Assembly (NCBI RefSeq): GCF_018919395.1
Contig: NZ_JAHLME010000002.1
Coordinates: 908,182-972,181 of the forward strand
Length of the DNA stretch: 64,000 nt
Direction: 5' to 3'
Source: Geomonas azotofigens
GTDB lineage: Bacteria > Desulfobacterota > Desulfuromonadia > Geobacterales > Geobacteraceae
Shown here: positions 27,803 to 36,902 of the stretch, piece after piece
How positions within the stretch are numbered: the first letter of the stretch is position 1
How the letters are laid out: each line of letters starts with the position of its first letter
The notes under the pieces: model-generated
What the model saw: only the letters and a program-made list of their open reading frames with translations
Told to the model about the DNA's origin: nothing
The model's database searches: none
Position numbers and translations under genes: made by a program

Positions 27803-29056
27803 CTACGCTCCGCCGGTCATGGCAGCCTGGATGCTCGCCGCGTCAAGGGCTGCTTCTACCTGCGTGCCGCCGTCCATGTTCTTCAAGGGTGCGGTGCCGC
27901 GAGCCAACTCGTCGCCGCCGATGATCAGGGTGAAACGGGAGTTGAACTTGTCGGCGCGGCGCATCTGGCTCTTCAGGCTTTTGCCTTCGTAGTCGATCTC
28001 GACGGCAAAGCCCAGGCGCTGCAGGGCGCTCATCAGGCGGAAGGCCTCGGCATGGGCCTCGTCACCAAGGGCGGCGATGAAGAGGTCGGGACGCCGGGAG
28101 AAATCCTTCTCGGCCAGAAGCAGCGCCACGCGCTCGACGCCCATGGCGAAGCCGATACCGGGGATCTGCGGGCCGCCGATGGAGGAGATCAGACCGTCGT
28201 AACGACCGCCGGCGGCGACGGCGCTCTGCGCACCCAGCATGGTGGTGACCATCTCGAAGGTGGTTCTCGTGTAGTAGTCGAGGCCACGCACCATGCGCTG
28301 GTTGATGCTGTAGGGGGTCCCGACCAGTTCCAGGTGTTTCCTGGTCTTGTCGAAGTGGTCGCCGCACTCGGCACAGAGGTGGTCGAGCATGGAGGGCGCC
28401 CCCTGGGTCGCCTCCTGGCAACCGGCGGACTTGCAGTCCAGCGCGCGCAGCGGGTTGGTTTCGTAGCGGCGCTTGCAGTCGTCACAGAGCTTGTCGATCC
28501 GGTCCAGCAGGAACTTCTTGAGCGCTTCGCGGTAGGCGGGACGGCAGCAGGGGCAGCCCAGCGAATTGATCTGCAGCGAGGGCTCGGTGAGCCCCAGTTC
28601 CTGGAAGAAGTGGGTCAGCATGGTGAGCACCTGGGCGTCGACCGTCGGGGCGGCCACACCGGTGATCTCGGCGCCGATCTGGTGGAACTGGCGGTAACGC
28701 CCCTTCTGCGGGCGCTCGTAGCGGAACATCGGCCCCATGTAGTACAGGCGCGCCACCGGGTCCAGGGCGTGCATCTTGTGCTCGACGTAGGCGCGCATCA
28801 CCGACGCGGTTCCTTCCGGCCTCATGGTGACCTTGTTGCCACCCTTGTCCTCGAAGGAGTACATTTCCTTCTCGACGATGTCGGTGGCGTCGCCGATGGA
28901 GCGGCAGAAGAGTTCGGTCTTCTCGAGGATCGGGATCCTGATCTCGGAAAGTCCGTAAAGTTCGAAAACCCGGCGCGCGGTGGCCTCGATGTGCTGCCAC
29001 TTCTCGACCTCGCCCGGGAGGATGTCGTTGAAACCTTTAATGCCGGTGATTGCCAC
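27803..29056 (-). CDS. hisS: Histidyl-tRNA synthetase
   Basis: Class II synthetase of 417 residues. Motif 2 is visible around YYMGPMFRYERPQKGRYRQF, the histidine-binding signature in VRGLDYYTRTTFEMV, and motif 3 in GIGFAMGVERVALLL; the HGTP anticodon domain follows (VEIDYEGKSLKSQMRRADK). A cysteine set in the insertion region (LGCPCCRPAYREALKKFL, LCDDCKRR, LCAECGDHF) could bind zinc. Encoded just upstream of the GGDEF regulator on the same strand but separated by a 115-bp repeat. Confidence 0.98.
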   Translation of the reverse strand: MAITGIKGFNDILPGEVEKWQHIEATARRVFELYGLSEIRIPILEKTELFCRSIGDATDIVEKEMYSFEDKGGNKVTMRPEGTASVMRAYVEHKMHALDPVARLYYMGPMFRYERPQKGRYRQFHQIGAEITGVAAPTVDAQVLTMLTHFFQELGLTEPSLQINSLGCPCCRPAYREALKKFLLDRIDKLCDDCKRRYETNPLRALDCKSAGCQEATQGAPSMLDHLCAECGDHFDKTRKHLELVGTPYSINQRMVRGLDYYTRTTFEMVTTMLGAQSAVAAGGRYDGLISSIGGPQIPGIGFAMGVERVALLLAEKDFSRRPDLFIAALGDEAHAEAFRLMSALQRLGFAVEIDYEGKSLKSQMRRADKFNSRFTLIIGGDELARGTAPLKNMDGGTQVEAALDAASIQAAMTGGA

Positions 29057-29100
29057 GGTTAATCCCTCTCTTCACTCACGAAATAAAACCTAAACGACTT

Positions 29101-29212
29101 AACGCAAAGTCGCAAAGCCGCTAAGGCGCAAAGAAAATCTGAAGCTTGGGGAAAAGCAAACCTAAAACACTGGGTTCACCTTTGCGCCTTTGCGCCCCCG
29201 CGCCTTTGCGTT
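29101..29212. repeat. Inverted repeat of CGCAAAG/CTTTGCG type
   Basis: Left arm 29101-29133 (AACGCAAAGTCGCAAAGCCG and on) and right arm 29178-29212 (CTTTGCGCCTTTGCGCCCC and on) face each other across 44 bp. It sits between hisS and the GGDEF gene and looks like a dispersed intergenic repeat rather than a riboswitch. Confidence 0.7.
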
Positions 29213-29228
29213 GAATTTTTGAAAATAA

Positions 29229-29256
29229 AAAAACCGGCGTAGACAACTGTCCGGTC
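29229..29256 (-). terminator. Possible terminator after the GGDEF gene
   Basis: ACCGG and CCGGT arms with a 12-13-nt loop, followed on the minus strand by T7. The stem is short. Confidence 0.4.
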
Positions 29257-29286
29257 CGTTGCAACGTGTTGTCGTCACCACGCAGA

Positions 29287-30666
29287 TCAGGGAGGGGTGA
29301 CGAGCCTTTCGGCATGGAACGCCCTGTTCTTGCCGGCGCTCTTGCCGCGGTACATGGCCTGGTCCGCCATCTCCAGCAGTTCGGCCTTGGTGGTGGCGTC
29401 GTCGGGGGCGCAGGCGTAACCGAGGCTCACGGTGAGCTTGATGGCGAGACCGTCCGCCTTGGCGAAGGTGTGCGCCTCGATGGTCTTCCGGATACGCTCG
29501 GCGACGATTGCCGCGCCGTCCATGCCGGTCTCCACCAACACAATGGTGTACTCGTCGCCGCCGTAGCGAATCACCGCATCGACATCGCGCACGCTCTTTC
29601 TCACCAGTGAACCGACCTCCCGCAGCACCCGGCTGCCGATCAGGTGCCCGAAGTTGTCGTTCACCGACTTGAAGAGGTCGATATCGAGGAACAGCACGCC
29701 GAGGTTGGAGCCATAGCGCTCGCAGCGTTTCAGTTCCCGCTCCAGCACCACGTCGAGGTAGCGGTAGTTGTACAGGCCGGTCAGCTCGTCTATGTAGAGA
29801 AGATCCTTGGCGATGTTGTAGCGTGCGGCATTGTCCAGGGCCAGCGAGCCCTGGTCGAGCAGGAAGGAGATGTGCTTGCGGTTGATGTCCCTGGGGAGCA
29901 GGACGCCGGGGTCGTTGAACAGGATGATCACGCCCTGCAGATCGGCCCTCTGCCGCAGGTAGAGACACATGGCCTCGGTGATGCCGCTGCCGTAACTTGA
30001 GTCCTCCGGGAGGAAGTTCCTCAGGAGCACCAGGTGGGCGCTGCCGTCATCGCGAAGGTCGCACTCGCTGATCACCGCCTGCCCCAAAAGGTGCGCGCTC
30101 AGTTCCTCGATCCCCTTCAACTCGCGCAGCGTGAGTTGCCCGTTGTCGCTGAAATAACCGAGCGCCCGGCTCACGCCCACTTCCTTCACCAGCGCATCGG
30201 TGAGCATCGAGTAGATGCGTTCCAGCTCGAGGCAGTTGGCGATGTTCTGGCTCACCTGGAACAGGTTGACGAGCCCCTTCAGCTCGAGGTTCTCGTCGAG
30301 GAGCCGGCGCTGTTCCATGCAGTGTGCGACGATGTGGCGGAACTCGTCCTGGTTGATGGGCTTGATGAGATAGTCGGTGGCGCCGTTTTTAAGGGCGTAG
30401 ATGGCGGTTTCGACATTGGCGTGTCCGGTGACCATGATCACCGCGGTTGCGGGATCGAGCCTCTTCACCTCGGAGAGGATGTCGAGCCCCGAAACGTCGC
30501 GCATCACCAGGTCGGTGACGACGAGGTGGTACCCTCCCTTGCCGATCATTTCCAGCGCCTCTTCTCCGGAGGCGGCCACCTCGACGGTATAGCCGTCTTC
30601 CTTGAGCAGGTCGGTGTAGACCTCCCGGAAAAAGCTGTCGTCTTCGACTAAAAGAATCCTCTCCAT
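29287..30666 (-). CDS. gacA: Response regulator with GGDEF domain, Hypr-type (candidate cyclic AMP-GMP synthase)
   Basis: A 459-residue cytoplasmic signalling enzyme. Domains: receiver (about 1-120; acidic pocket E8-D9-D10, phospho-acceptor Asp52, Thr80, Lys102), a middle GAF-like region (about 125-285) and GGDEF (about 290-455). The active-site loop is RYGGDEY, and an RDVD inhibitory site lies five residues ahead. Where ordinary diguanylate cyclases have GHxxGD, this protein has GHLIGS, placing Ser at residue 345. That swap is the published hallmark of Hypr GGDEF enzymes such as Geobacter GacA, which make 3',3'-cyclic AMP-GMP. The start at ATG 30666 gives the standard receiver N-terminus. 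The hisS and comEC context supports orthology with GacA. Confidence 0.85.
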   Translation of the reverse strand: MERILLVEDDSFFREVYTDLLKEDGYTVEVAASGEEALEMIGKGGYHLVVTDLVMRDVSGLDILSEVKRLDPATAVIMVTGHANVETAIYALKNGATDYLIKPINQDEFRHIVAHCMEQRRLLDENLELKGLVNLFQVSQNIANCLELERIYSMLTDALVKEVGVSRALGYFSDNGQLTLRELKGIEELSAHLLGQAVISECDLRDDGSAHLVLLRNFLPEDSSYGSGITEAMCLYLRQRADLQGVIILFNDPGVLLPRDINRKHISFLLDQGSLALDNAARYNIAKDLLYIDELTGLYNYRYLDVVLERELKRCERYGSNLGVLFLDIDLFKSVNDNFGHLIGSRVLREVGSLVRKSVRDVDAVIRYGGDEYTIVLVETGMDGAAIVAERIRKTIEAHTFAKADGLAIKLTVSLGYACAPDDATTKAELLEMADQAMYRGKSAGKNRAFHAERLVTPP

Positions 30667-30740
30667 GCAACGGATCTCCTGGATTGTCGGGTATTCTCGG
30701 GACAATGCCAGCATAAACTAGCAGATACGACTCTTGAGTG

Positions 30741-33101
30741 TCAATTAAAATGCCCAAAAGGAGTCGATAATAAAACAGTGCCATCCGCTTTGCAGACCGC
30801 CTCGACGGTCCCCTCCTGGTCGGTCCGATAGAGCCTCACCCCGTGCCTTCGCAGCGTGGCGACCGTCGCGGGCGCCGGCAGATGAAAGGCGTTCCGGTAT
30901 CCGGCGGAGATGACGGCTGCCGCCGGCCGCACGGCTTCCATGAACTCGTCGCTGGAGGAGTGCTTGCTGCCATGATGCGCCACCTTCAACACGTTGCATG
31001 GTTGCAATGTTCCCCGCTCGAGAAGCTGCCGCTCTTGCGCCACCCCGATGTCACCGGTGAATAACACCGAGCTCATGCCGTACGCCAGGCTGAACACGAG
31101 AGAGGCGGCATTCGCGTCAGCCGGCACCGCCGTCCCGGCGACGGGCCACAGCGGTTGCAGCAGGGCGCCGCCCAGCTGTAGAGGCGGGGTGTCGGCCCAA
31201 AGTTCCCGCACCGGAACCGCTCGTGCGGCGAGGACCCATCTCAGCGGCTGCAGTTCCGGGGCGGCCAGGGCTCGGGGATGAGCCAGGAACTGGCCGACCT
31301 CGAAATTCGCCGCGAGATACAGCGCGCCCTGCAGATGGTCGGGATGCCCGTGGGACAGCACCAGGTAGTCGATACGCCGTACCGACAGGTCCCGCAAGGC
31401 GGGGAGCAACAGGCGCGCACCCACCCGGGTATCGGTATCTGTCGCGTTGCCGCCGCCGTCGACCAGCATCCACTTGCCGTCCGGCAGGCGCACCAACGCC
31501 GCATCCCCCTGCCCCACGCTCAGAAAGTAGAGGCGCATGGTTCCATCTCCGGCCTGCACGGCCGGCACGGCACGCACCGCGAGAACGAACAGGAACGTTA
31601 ACGCTGCGACCGCTCGCGCCGGCCTCCACTTCAAGAAGGTGATCGCGCAGAGCGCCAGGCAGGCCAGCAGGAGGTCGAGGCGGTCAGGGACGTATGCTGT
31701 CAGCACCGGCGCCCGCGACAACTGCTCGACGATGCGATCCGACCAGCGCACCATGAGGGCGGCCAGATGCAGCAGCGCTGTGGCGGGAGCGGCCCACAGG
31801 CGACTGAGAACCAGCGCGCTGAAGCCGAGGACGACGGCACCATACCCCATCAGGGGCACCACCAGGAGGTTGGCGACCACCCCGACCAGCGACACGCGCT
31901 GAAAGTAGTAGGCGACCTGTACCAAGGTGGCCAGTATGGCAGCCACCGACGCGATGAAGAGGAGGAGCCCCCATCGCAGGATTCTGCCTGCCTTGCTCCG
32001 GGGCGCGGCCACGTCAGGGGTCAGGACCGACAGTCCCCAGATGGCAAGGAAGGAGAGCTGGAAGGAGACGTCGAAGAGGGTCTGGGGTGCGGTGAACAGG
32101 ATCGCGCACGCCGCCAGCATGATGGTGTGCACCGGGTCCACTTCACGTTTCAGTTGCATGGCCGCCACCACCACGCAGATCATCAGCACGCTGCGCAAGG
32201 TGGCGGGGGCCTGCCCGGAAAGGAACAGGTAAAGGACCACCATGGGGAGGGACGCCAGCATCGCCAGCGGCCGCAGCTTGAGGTGCAGGGCGAGCCACTC
32301 CGAGCGCCGCGCCAGGTAGTAGAGGAGATGGCACAGGGAGAGGAACACGATGCCGACGTGGAATCCCGAGATGGACAGGATGTGATTCACGCCGCTGCGC
32401 GCGAACGCCTCCTGCAACGGTTCCGGCACGTCCCCCCTGTCCCCCAGGAGCAGCGCCTTCAGGACTCCCCCCTCCGGGCCCGGTTCCACGGTCATGATGA
32501 AGGTCCCCAGCCTTTCCGCCAACAGGTCGATGTGCCATAGCCACCCCTCTCCCGCGCGCAGCAGCACCAGCTCCTCCGCCGACAGCACGAACGCGGTAAC
32601 ATGCACCTGCTGGTAGGCGAGTCTGCGCACCCAGTCCGACTCGCCGGGAAGCCCCAGGTTGCGCGGCATCCGGATCCGGGAGGTGAATCTCACCCTGTCG
32701 CCGGTGCGCAGTGCGGCGCGTCCCTCTTTCACATAGACCAGCAGCCGCCCCGAAACCCTCAGTTCGCGTCCTTCATCGCTCACCCGCTCCACCTGCAGAT
32801 AGACCTTGCTCCCTCCCGATGCCGTGGCTTCCGGACGGCAATCCAGCACCCCCTCGATCACCACCGGACTGTCGGAGGCGAGACGCTCCAGTCCCGGCTG
32901 CGGCCTCAGAAACGGCAGCAGCGACAACTGCCCCCAGGCAAAGAACAGCAGCGCGAGCGCCACAAGGTAGGGGAAACGCGGACGTATCAGGGAGGCGGCC
33001 AGAGCCACGGCAAGCAAGGCTGCCAGGCACCATGCCGGTGGGAAGGTATCGAACAGGTGAGTGGTGACCAGGCCAGCGATCAGGCCAGCTAGCGGCACCA
33101 A
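30741..33101 (-). CDS. comEC: ComEC/Rec2-family DNA uptake channel
   Basis: A 786-residue inner-membrane protein, the full three-part length. An N-terminal DUF4131/OB region follows two or three membrane helices; the central Competence domain (about 220-480) has many helices and the signature VNHILSISGFHVGIVFLSL; the C-terminal metallo-beta-lactamase domain (about 520-786) has the metal motif LSHGHPDHLQGAL and HHGSKHSSSDEF. The family carries single-stranded DNA into the cytoplasm in natural transformation. The start is a TTG at 33101, with a GTG as the next codon. Other competence genes were not seen in this window. Confidence 0.95.
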   Translation of the reverse strand: MVPLAGLIAGLVTTHLFDTFPPAWCLAALLAVALAASLIRPRFPYLVALALLFFAWGQLSLLPFLRPQPGLERLASDSPVVIEGVLDCRPEATASGGSKVYLQVERVSDEGRELRVSGRLLVYVKEGRAALRTGDRVRFTSRIRMPRNLGLPGESDWVRRLAYQQVHVTAFVLSAEELVLLRAGEGWLWHIDLLAERLGTFIMTVEPGPEGGVLKALLLGDRGDVPEPLQEAFARSGVNHILSISGFHVGIVFLSLCHLLYYLARRSEWLALHLKLRPLAMLASLPMVVLYLFLSGQAPATLRSVLMICVVVAAMQLKREVDPVHTIMLAACAILFTAPQTLFDVSFQLSFLAIWGLSVLTPDVAAPRSKAGRILRWGLLLFIASVAAILATLVQVAYYFQRVSLVGVVANLLVVPLMGYGAVVLGFSALVLSRLWAAPATALLHLAALMVRWSDRIVEQLSRAPVLTAYVPDRLDLLLACLALCAITFLKWRPARAVAALTFLFVLAVRAVPAVQAGDGTMRLYFLSVGQGDAALVRLPDGKWMLVDGGGNATDTDTRVGARLLLPALRDLSVRRIDYLVLSHGHPDHLQGALYLAANFEVGQFLAHPRALAAPELQPLRWVLAARAVPVRELWADTPPLQLGGALLQPLWPVAGTAVPADANAASLVFSLAYGMSSVLFTGDIGVAQERQLLERGTLQPCNVLKVAHHGSKHSSSDEFMEAVRPAAAVISAGYRNAFHLPAPATVATLRRHGVRLYRTDQEGTVEAVCKADGTVLLSTPFGHFN

Positions 33102-33464
33102 CAGAGGTCGCTCCAGATGTCACCTCCCCGCTACGGGGATCACTGCGCCAGGGCGAGAGAATTAAAAACAACACTCGTTATAACAGGCGGCAGGGTTTGC
33201 ACAACGGCGTCTGTGCAGTCCCCGGCTGCTGTTCAATGTTCGCAACAGGGGCAAGCCGTTGAAATCAAACAAGAATCCAGAAACTGAGCTCGTCCCTTGT
33301 GCAGGTTTAGCACAAATGGCCCTCTGCGATCCCACCTGCACAACAGCGCCAGTGCGGGGAAATGCTGTGTAATTACGGCATATTAGACGATGGCACGGTT
33401 CCCGCCCACTTTTGGTACGCCAGTTGAAAAAGAAGAGGAAAACGGCAACTACCGGGAGGACATC
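33102..33464. other. Gap between comEC and the Fis-like gene with repeated TGCACA motifs
   Basis: A 363-bp divergent intergenic region, no gene seen. TGCACA-N8-TGTGCA at 33198-33217 (arms TGCACA and TGTGCA), TTGTGC-N7-GCACAA at 33297-33315 and a lone TGCACAA at 33337-33343 form a cluster. A weak sigma54-like TGGCAC-N5-CCGC lies near 33391. Confidence 0.5.
33297..33315. promoter_or_regulatory. Inverted repeat TTGTGC-N7-GCACAA, candidate operator
   Basis: Perfect 6-bp arms, centrally placed in a cluster of related TGCACA motifs in the comEC/Fis-like divergent region. Confidence 0.4.
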
Positions 33465-33920
33465 ATGGCACACAGAGATCGCAGCACCAATGAACGGTCT
33501 GGCTCTTACGCTTATACCATCATGGAAGTACGCCTGAGGAAGAAGGGAGCGCCGGAAGGGACCAAGGACGACCTGCGCTTCATGACCGTGGACAGCCATT
33601 GGGACACCCTGCGCTTCGTGCAGGACAACATGGACCAGTGCGTGGGGAACGTGGTGCGGCTCAAGCGGACCGAGCCGGTGCGTCACACCGTGAACGAGAG
33701 CGCGGAACTGTTCCAGAAGAACCTGGAACCCCTGGTTTCCACCCTGGCGGCAGCCCAGGGGCAGGGCGTCATGGACAAGCTCTCGGCGTCGCTGAAGAAG
33801 GCCCTCCTGCTGATGGTCATGGAGCGCTACCAGAGCGACCGCGAGAAGGCCTGCCGGGTACTGGGCATCTCCCGCGAGAAGCTGGAGAGCGAACTGAGGC
33901 TCTGCGGCGTGTCGAGATAG
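33465..33920 (+). CDS. Small protein with C-terminal Fis-type helix-turn-helix
   Basis: A 151-residue protein. I choose ATG 33465, with GGGAGGA 5 nt upstream, over an in-frame ATG 75 bp earlier. The N-terminal part is basic and not recognised; the C-terminal 45 residues (KKALLLMVMERYQSDREKACRVLGISREKLESEL) match the Fis/HTH_8 DNA-binding fold of NtrC-family activators. No receiver or AAA domain is attached, so it could be a stand-alone nucleoid-type or modulating DNA-binding protein. Convergent with the radical SAM gene, 3 bp between the ends. Confidence 0.75.
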   Translation: MAHRDRSTNERSGSYAYTIMEVRLRKKGAPEGTKDDLRFMTVDSHWDTLRFVQDNMDQCVGNVVRLKRTEPVRHTVNESAELFQKNLEPLVSTLAAAQGQGVMDKLSASLKKALLLMVMERYQSDREKACRVLGISREKLESELRLCGVSR

Positions 33921-33923
33921 AAC

Positions 33924-34808
33924 CTAGTAGTATTCCTCTTGGTAACAAGGGATCTCCGCGTACCAGCGGGGGTCCCTTTTTGCTTCGACAAGGGCGGCGT
34001 CCACGGTATCGATGAGACGCTGCCGGTCCTTCGGATAGCTTCCGGCCAGGCTGAGGAAATTGGAGACGTGGTTTGAGCGCAGGATGGTTCCCTGCGGCGC
34101 CAGCCGTTCGAGAAGAGTCCGGGTTTCCAGCAGGATCTCCCCGTGGCTCAGCGGTTCAATCAGCTGCAGGAAATCGTCGTTGTGACGCTGGAACATGGTG
34201 AGCAGGGAGAAGTATTCCGGCGAGAGCTCCGTCACCCACCGAGCGGTCGCCGCGGCGTGTTCGGCGCTGCGTTTCCGCCCCGCCAGCCCGAGGATGGCGG
34301 TTACGGAGAGTTTCATGCCGGCGGCCATGGCCTTTTTGCACTGCTCCAGCATCTGGTCCGGCTCGAATCCCTTGTCGACGAGCCGCAAGGTCTCCGCGTC
34401 ACCGCTTTCCAGCCCGTAGTACAGGATGCGCAGTTTCCTGGCCCGCAGGGCGGCGAGGTCCTCCGCGCTCTTGAGGTTCAGGCTGTTGGGCGAGGCGTAG
34501 GCGCCCACGCGGGTGAGGGAGGGGAAGACCTCGTTCAACTCATCCAGTATCCGCTCCAGCCCCACCTGGGGATAGACGAGGGCGTCACCGTCGGCGAGAA
34601 AGACGCGCCGCACGCCGGGGCGGTAGCGCGGCGGGATGGACCTGATCTCGGCGAAAACCTCGTCCAGCGACCGGACCCGGAACTGCTTCATCTTGTACAT
34701 GCCGCAGAATTTGCACCGGTTCTGGGAGCACCCGATGGTGATCTGGAAGATGAGGCTGCCGGCCTCGGAAGGCGGGCGAAAGAGCGGTTCATCGTAATGG
34801 AAGAGCAT
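33924..34808 (-). CDS. Radical SAM protein of unknown substrate
   Basis: A 294-residue protein from ATG 34808 (MLFHYDEPLFRPPSEAGSLI); a TTG 72 bp upstream is an alternative. The cluster motif is GCSQNRCKFCGMY, a CX4CX2C instead of the classical CX3CX2C. GLESGD and the downstream barrel strands fit an Elp3/MiaB/NifB-type radical SAM TIM barrel. No B12-binding or TRAM domain. The reaction is unknown. Confidence 0.85.
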   Translation of the reverse strand: MLFHYDEPLFRPPSEAGSLIFQITIGCSQNRCKFCGMYKMKQFRVRSLDEVFAEIRSIPPRYRPGVRRVFLADGDALVYPQVGLERILDELNEVFPSLTRVGAYASPNSLNLKSAEDLAALRARKLRILYYGLESGDAETLRLVDKGFEPDQMLEQCKKAMAAGMKLSVTAILGLAGRKRSAEHAAATARWVTELSPEYFSLLTMFQRHNDDFLQLIEPLSHGEILLETRTLLERLAPQGTILRSNHVSNFLSLAGSYPKDRQRLIDTVDAALVEAKRDPRWYAEIPCYQEEYY

Positions 34809-35022
34809 GCGGTGGATCCCCCAAGCTGGCGGTGTCGGAGCGAATTCCCGAGGCGGGTACTGTACCTGAGAAAGGGCCAAAGATCAAATCCCCCTGTCCC
34901 GGGTTTGCAAAGGTTCACCTGACAATTTCGGAGGGTGGAATGTCGACCGCCAGGCCGTACACGCCATGTCTCGCCCTTCGTGGGCAGGGGCAGGCAACAC
35001 TGCCTGGCAACTGAACCAAATA

Positions 35023-35056
35023 AAAAAAGGGGACGATGAAATCGTCCCCTTTTCAT
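35023..35056 (-). terminator. Intrinsic terminator of the lipid/glyA operon
   Basis: AAAGGGGACGAT and ATCGTCCCCTTT arms with a 3-nt loop, flanked by A and T runs; ends the long minus-strand operon after glyA. Confidence 0.9.
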
Positions 35057-35078
35057 TTACTGCGTTATCGGCCGCCCC

Positions 35079-36326
35079 TTACTTGAGGCGGTCGGCGTAC
35101 ATCGGGAAACGCTTCATCAGCGCGTTCACCTGGGTCTTCACCGCGGCCAGCTTGGCCTCGTCGCCCACGTTGCCGAGGACCTCGGCGATGAGGCCCGCCA
35201 CCTGCTCCATCTCTGCCTCTTTCAGGCCGTGGCTGGTGGCCGCCGGGGTGCCGATGCGGATGCCGGAGGTGATGAACGGCGAGCGGGTGTCGAAGGGAAT
35301 GCCGTTTTTGTTCACGGTGATGCCGGCGCGGTCGAGCGCCTCCTCGGCCACCTTGCCGGTCAGCTCGGTCTGGGAGAGGTCGACCAGCATCAGGTGGTTG
35401 TCGGTGCCGCCGGAGGTGAGCTTGAAGCCGCGGCTGGTGAGGCCGGCGGCGAGCGCCTGGGCGTTCTTCACGATCTGCTGCTGGTACTGCTTGAACTCGG
35501 GGGAGAGCGCCTCTTTGAAGGCGACGGCCTTGGCGGCGATGACGTGCATCAGCGGGCCGCCCTGGATCCCCGGGAAGATGTTGGAGTTGAGGGTCTTGGC
35601 CCAGTCCTCGCGGCACATGATCATGCCGCCGCGCGGTCCGCGCAGGGTCTTGTGGGTGGTGGTGGTCACGAACTCGGCGTAGGGAACCGGGCTCGGGTGC
35701 AGGCCGGCGGCAACGAGGCCGGCGATGTGGGCCATGTCCACCATGACCACGGCGCCGACCTTGTCGGCGATGCGACGGAAGGCCTCGAAGTCGATGATGC
35801 GCGGGTACGCGGAGGCGCCCACCACGATCATCTTCGGCTTGTGCTCGACGGCGAGGCGCTCGCACTCCTCGTAGTCGATGGTCTGGGTCTCCTTGGAGAC
35901 GCCGTAGGGGACGATGTTGAAGAGCTTGCCGGAGAAGTTGACCGGCGAGCCGTGGGTCAGGTGGCCGCCGTGGGCGAGGTTCATGCCCAGGACGGTATCG
36001 CCCGGCTTAAGCACGGAGAAGTAGACCGCCATGTTGGCCTGGGAACCCGAGTGCGGCTGGACGTTGACATGGTCGGCGCCGAACAGTTCCTTGGCGCGCT
36101 CGATGGCCAGGTTCTCGACCTTGTCGACCTCGTGGCAGCCACCGTAGTAACGCTTGCCGGGATACCCCTCGGCGTACTTGTTGGTAAGGACCGAGCCCTG
36201 CGCCTCGAGCACCGCCTGGGAGACGAAGTTCTCCGATGCGATCAGTTCGAGGTTGTACTCCTGGCGCTCAGTCTCGTGCCTGATGACTTCCGCCACTGCC
36301 GGGTCGAATGTTTCCAGTACTGACAT
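35079..36326 (-). CDS. glyA: Serine hydroxymethyltransferase
   Basis: PLP enzyme of 415 residues making glycine and methylene-THF from serine. Signature [14 protein letters not shown] contains the PLP lysine; also [20 protein letters not shown] and YHSG-type substrate blocks near the N-terminus. Last gene of the yceD-to-glyA run, about 125 bp after rpiB, a gap that may hold a weak promoter of its own. Confidence 0.97.
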   Translation of the reverse strand: MSVLETFDPAVAEVIRHETERQEYNLELIASENFVSQAVLEAQGSVLTNKYAEGYPGKRYYGGCHEVDKVENLAIERAKELFGADHVNVQPHSGSQANMAVYFSVLKPGDTVLGMNLAHGGHLTHGSPVNFSGKLFNIVPYGVSKETQTIDYEECERLAVEHKPKMIVVGASAYPRIIDFEAFRRIADKVGAVVMVDMAHIAGLVAAGLHPSPVPYAEFVTTTTHKTLRGPRGGMIMCREDWAKTLNSNIFPGIQGGPLMHVIAAKAVAFKEALSPEFKQYQQQIVKNAQALAAGLTSRGFKLTSGGTDNHLMLVDLSQTELTGKVAEEALDRAGITVNKNGIPFDTRSPFITSGIRIGTPAATSHGLKEAEMEQVAGLIAEVLGNVGDEAKLAAVKTQVNALMKRFPMYADRLK

Positions 36327-36453
36327 GTCTGACTCTCCTAGTGAAAAAGTGCTGTTGAAATGAGAAAACGGGACTCTGGGAGTCCCGTCTTTACTTAGAT
36401 CGTGTGTCTTTCCAGTGCCGCTTTGCTGATTCGCTCGCTATGGGGGTGGTGCA

Positions 36454-36900
36454 TCATCCCTTGAGCTCGCGCTCCACTTCGGCGATCTTGTCCAGCCGCT
36501 TCTGATGCCTGCCCGCGGCGAACTCGGTGTCAAGCCAGGCCGCCACCATCTCGCGCGCGTTCTCGGTCTCCAGCACGCGACCGCCCAGCACCAGGATGTT
36601 GGCGTTGTTGTGCTCCTTGGCCATGGTCGCCATGAAGACGTCGGTGGCGAGGGCCGCGCGGATGCCGGGGAACTTGTTGGCGACGATGGACATGCCGATG
36701 CCGGTGCCGCAGACCAGGATCCCCTTCTCGGCGCTCCCTTCGGAGACGCGACGGGATACCGCGATCCCGAAATCGGGGTAGTCGACGGAATCGCCGTTGT
36801 GGGTGCCGAGGTCCTCGCAGGGAAGACCGCGCTCCTCGAGCAGTTTCTTGATCTCGTTCTTCAGTTCGAGGCCGCCGTGGTCGCTACCAAGGACTATCAT
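36454..36900 (-). CDS. rpiB: Ribose-5-phosphate isomerase B
   Basis: A 148-residue RpiB/LacAB isomerase starting MIVLGSDHGGLELKNEIKKL. Catalytic Cys in GILVCGTGIGMSIVANK, and phosphate-binding HQKRLDKI near the C-terminus. The start ATG is 2 bp after the fabF stop, so coupled translation is likely. Interconverts ribose-5-P and ribulose-5-P, feeding nucleotides and, with glyA next, one-carbon metabolism. Confidence 0.95.
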   Translation of the reverse strand: MIVLGSDHGGLELKNEIKKLLEERGLPCEDLGTHNGDSVDYPDFGIAVSRRVSEGSAEKGILVCGTGIGMSIVANKFPGIRAALATDVFMATMAKEHNNANILVLGGRVLETENAREMVAAWLDTEFAAGRHQKRLDKIAEVERELKG

Positions 36901-36902
36901 GC

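Noticed and set aside
29101..29212. GEMM-type riboswitch upstream of the GGDEF gene
   Set aside because: GCAAAG is present, but the GGCAAACC block, tetraloop and receptor are not, and it forms a plain inverted repeat.
33390..33406. sigma54 promoter before the Fis-like gene (TGGCACGGTTCCCGC)
   Set aside because: GG/GC spacing is right, but the -12 half is CCGC rather than TTGC; too weak to call.
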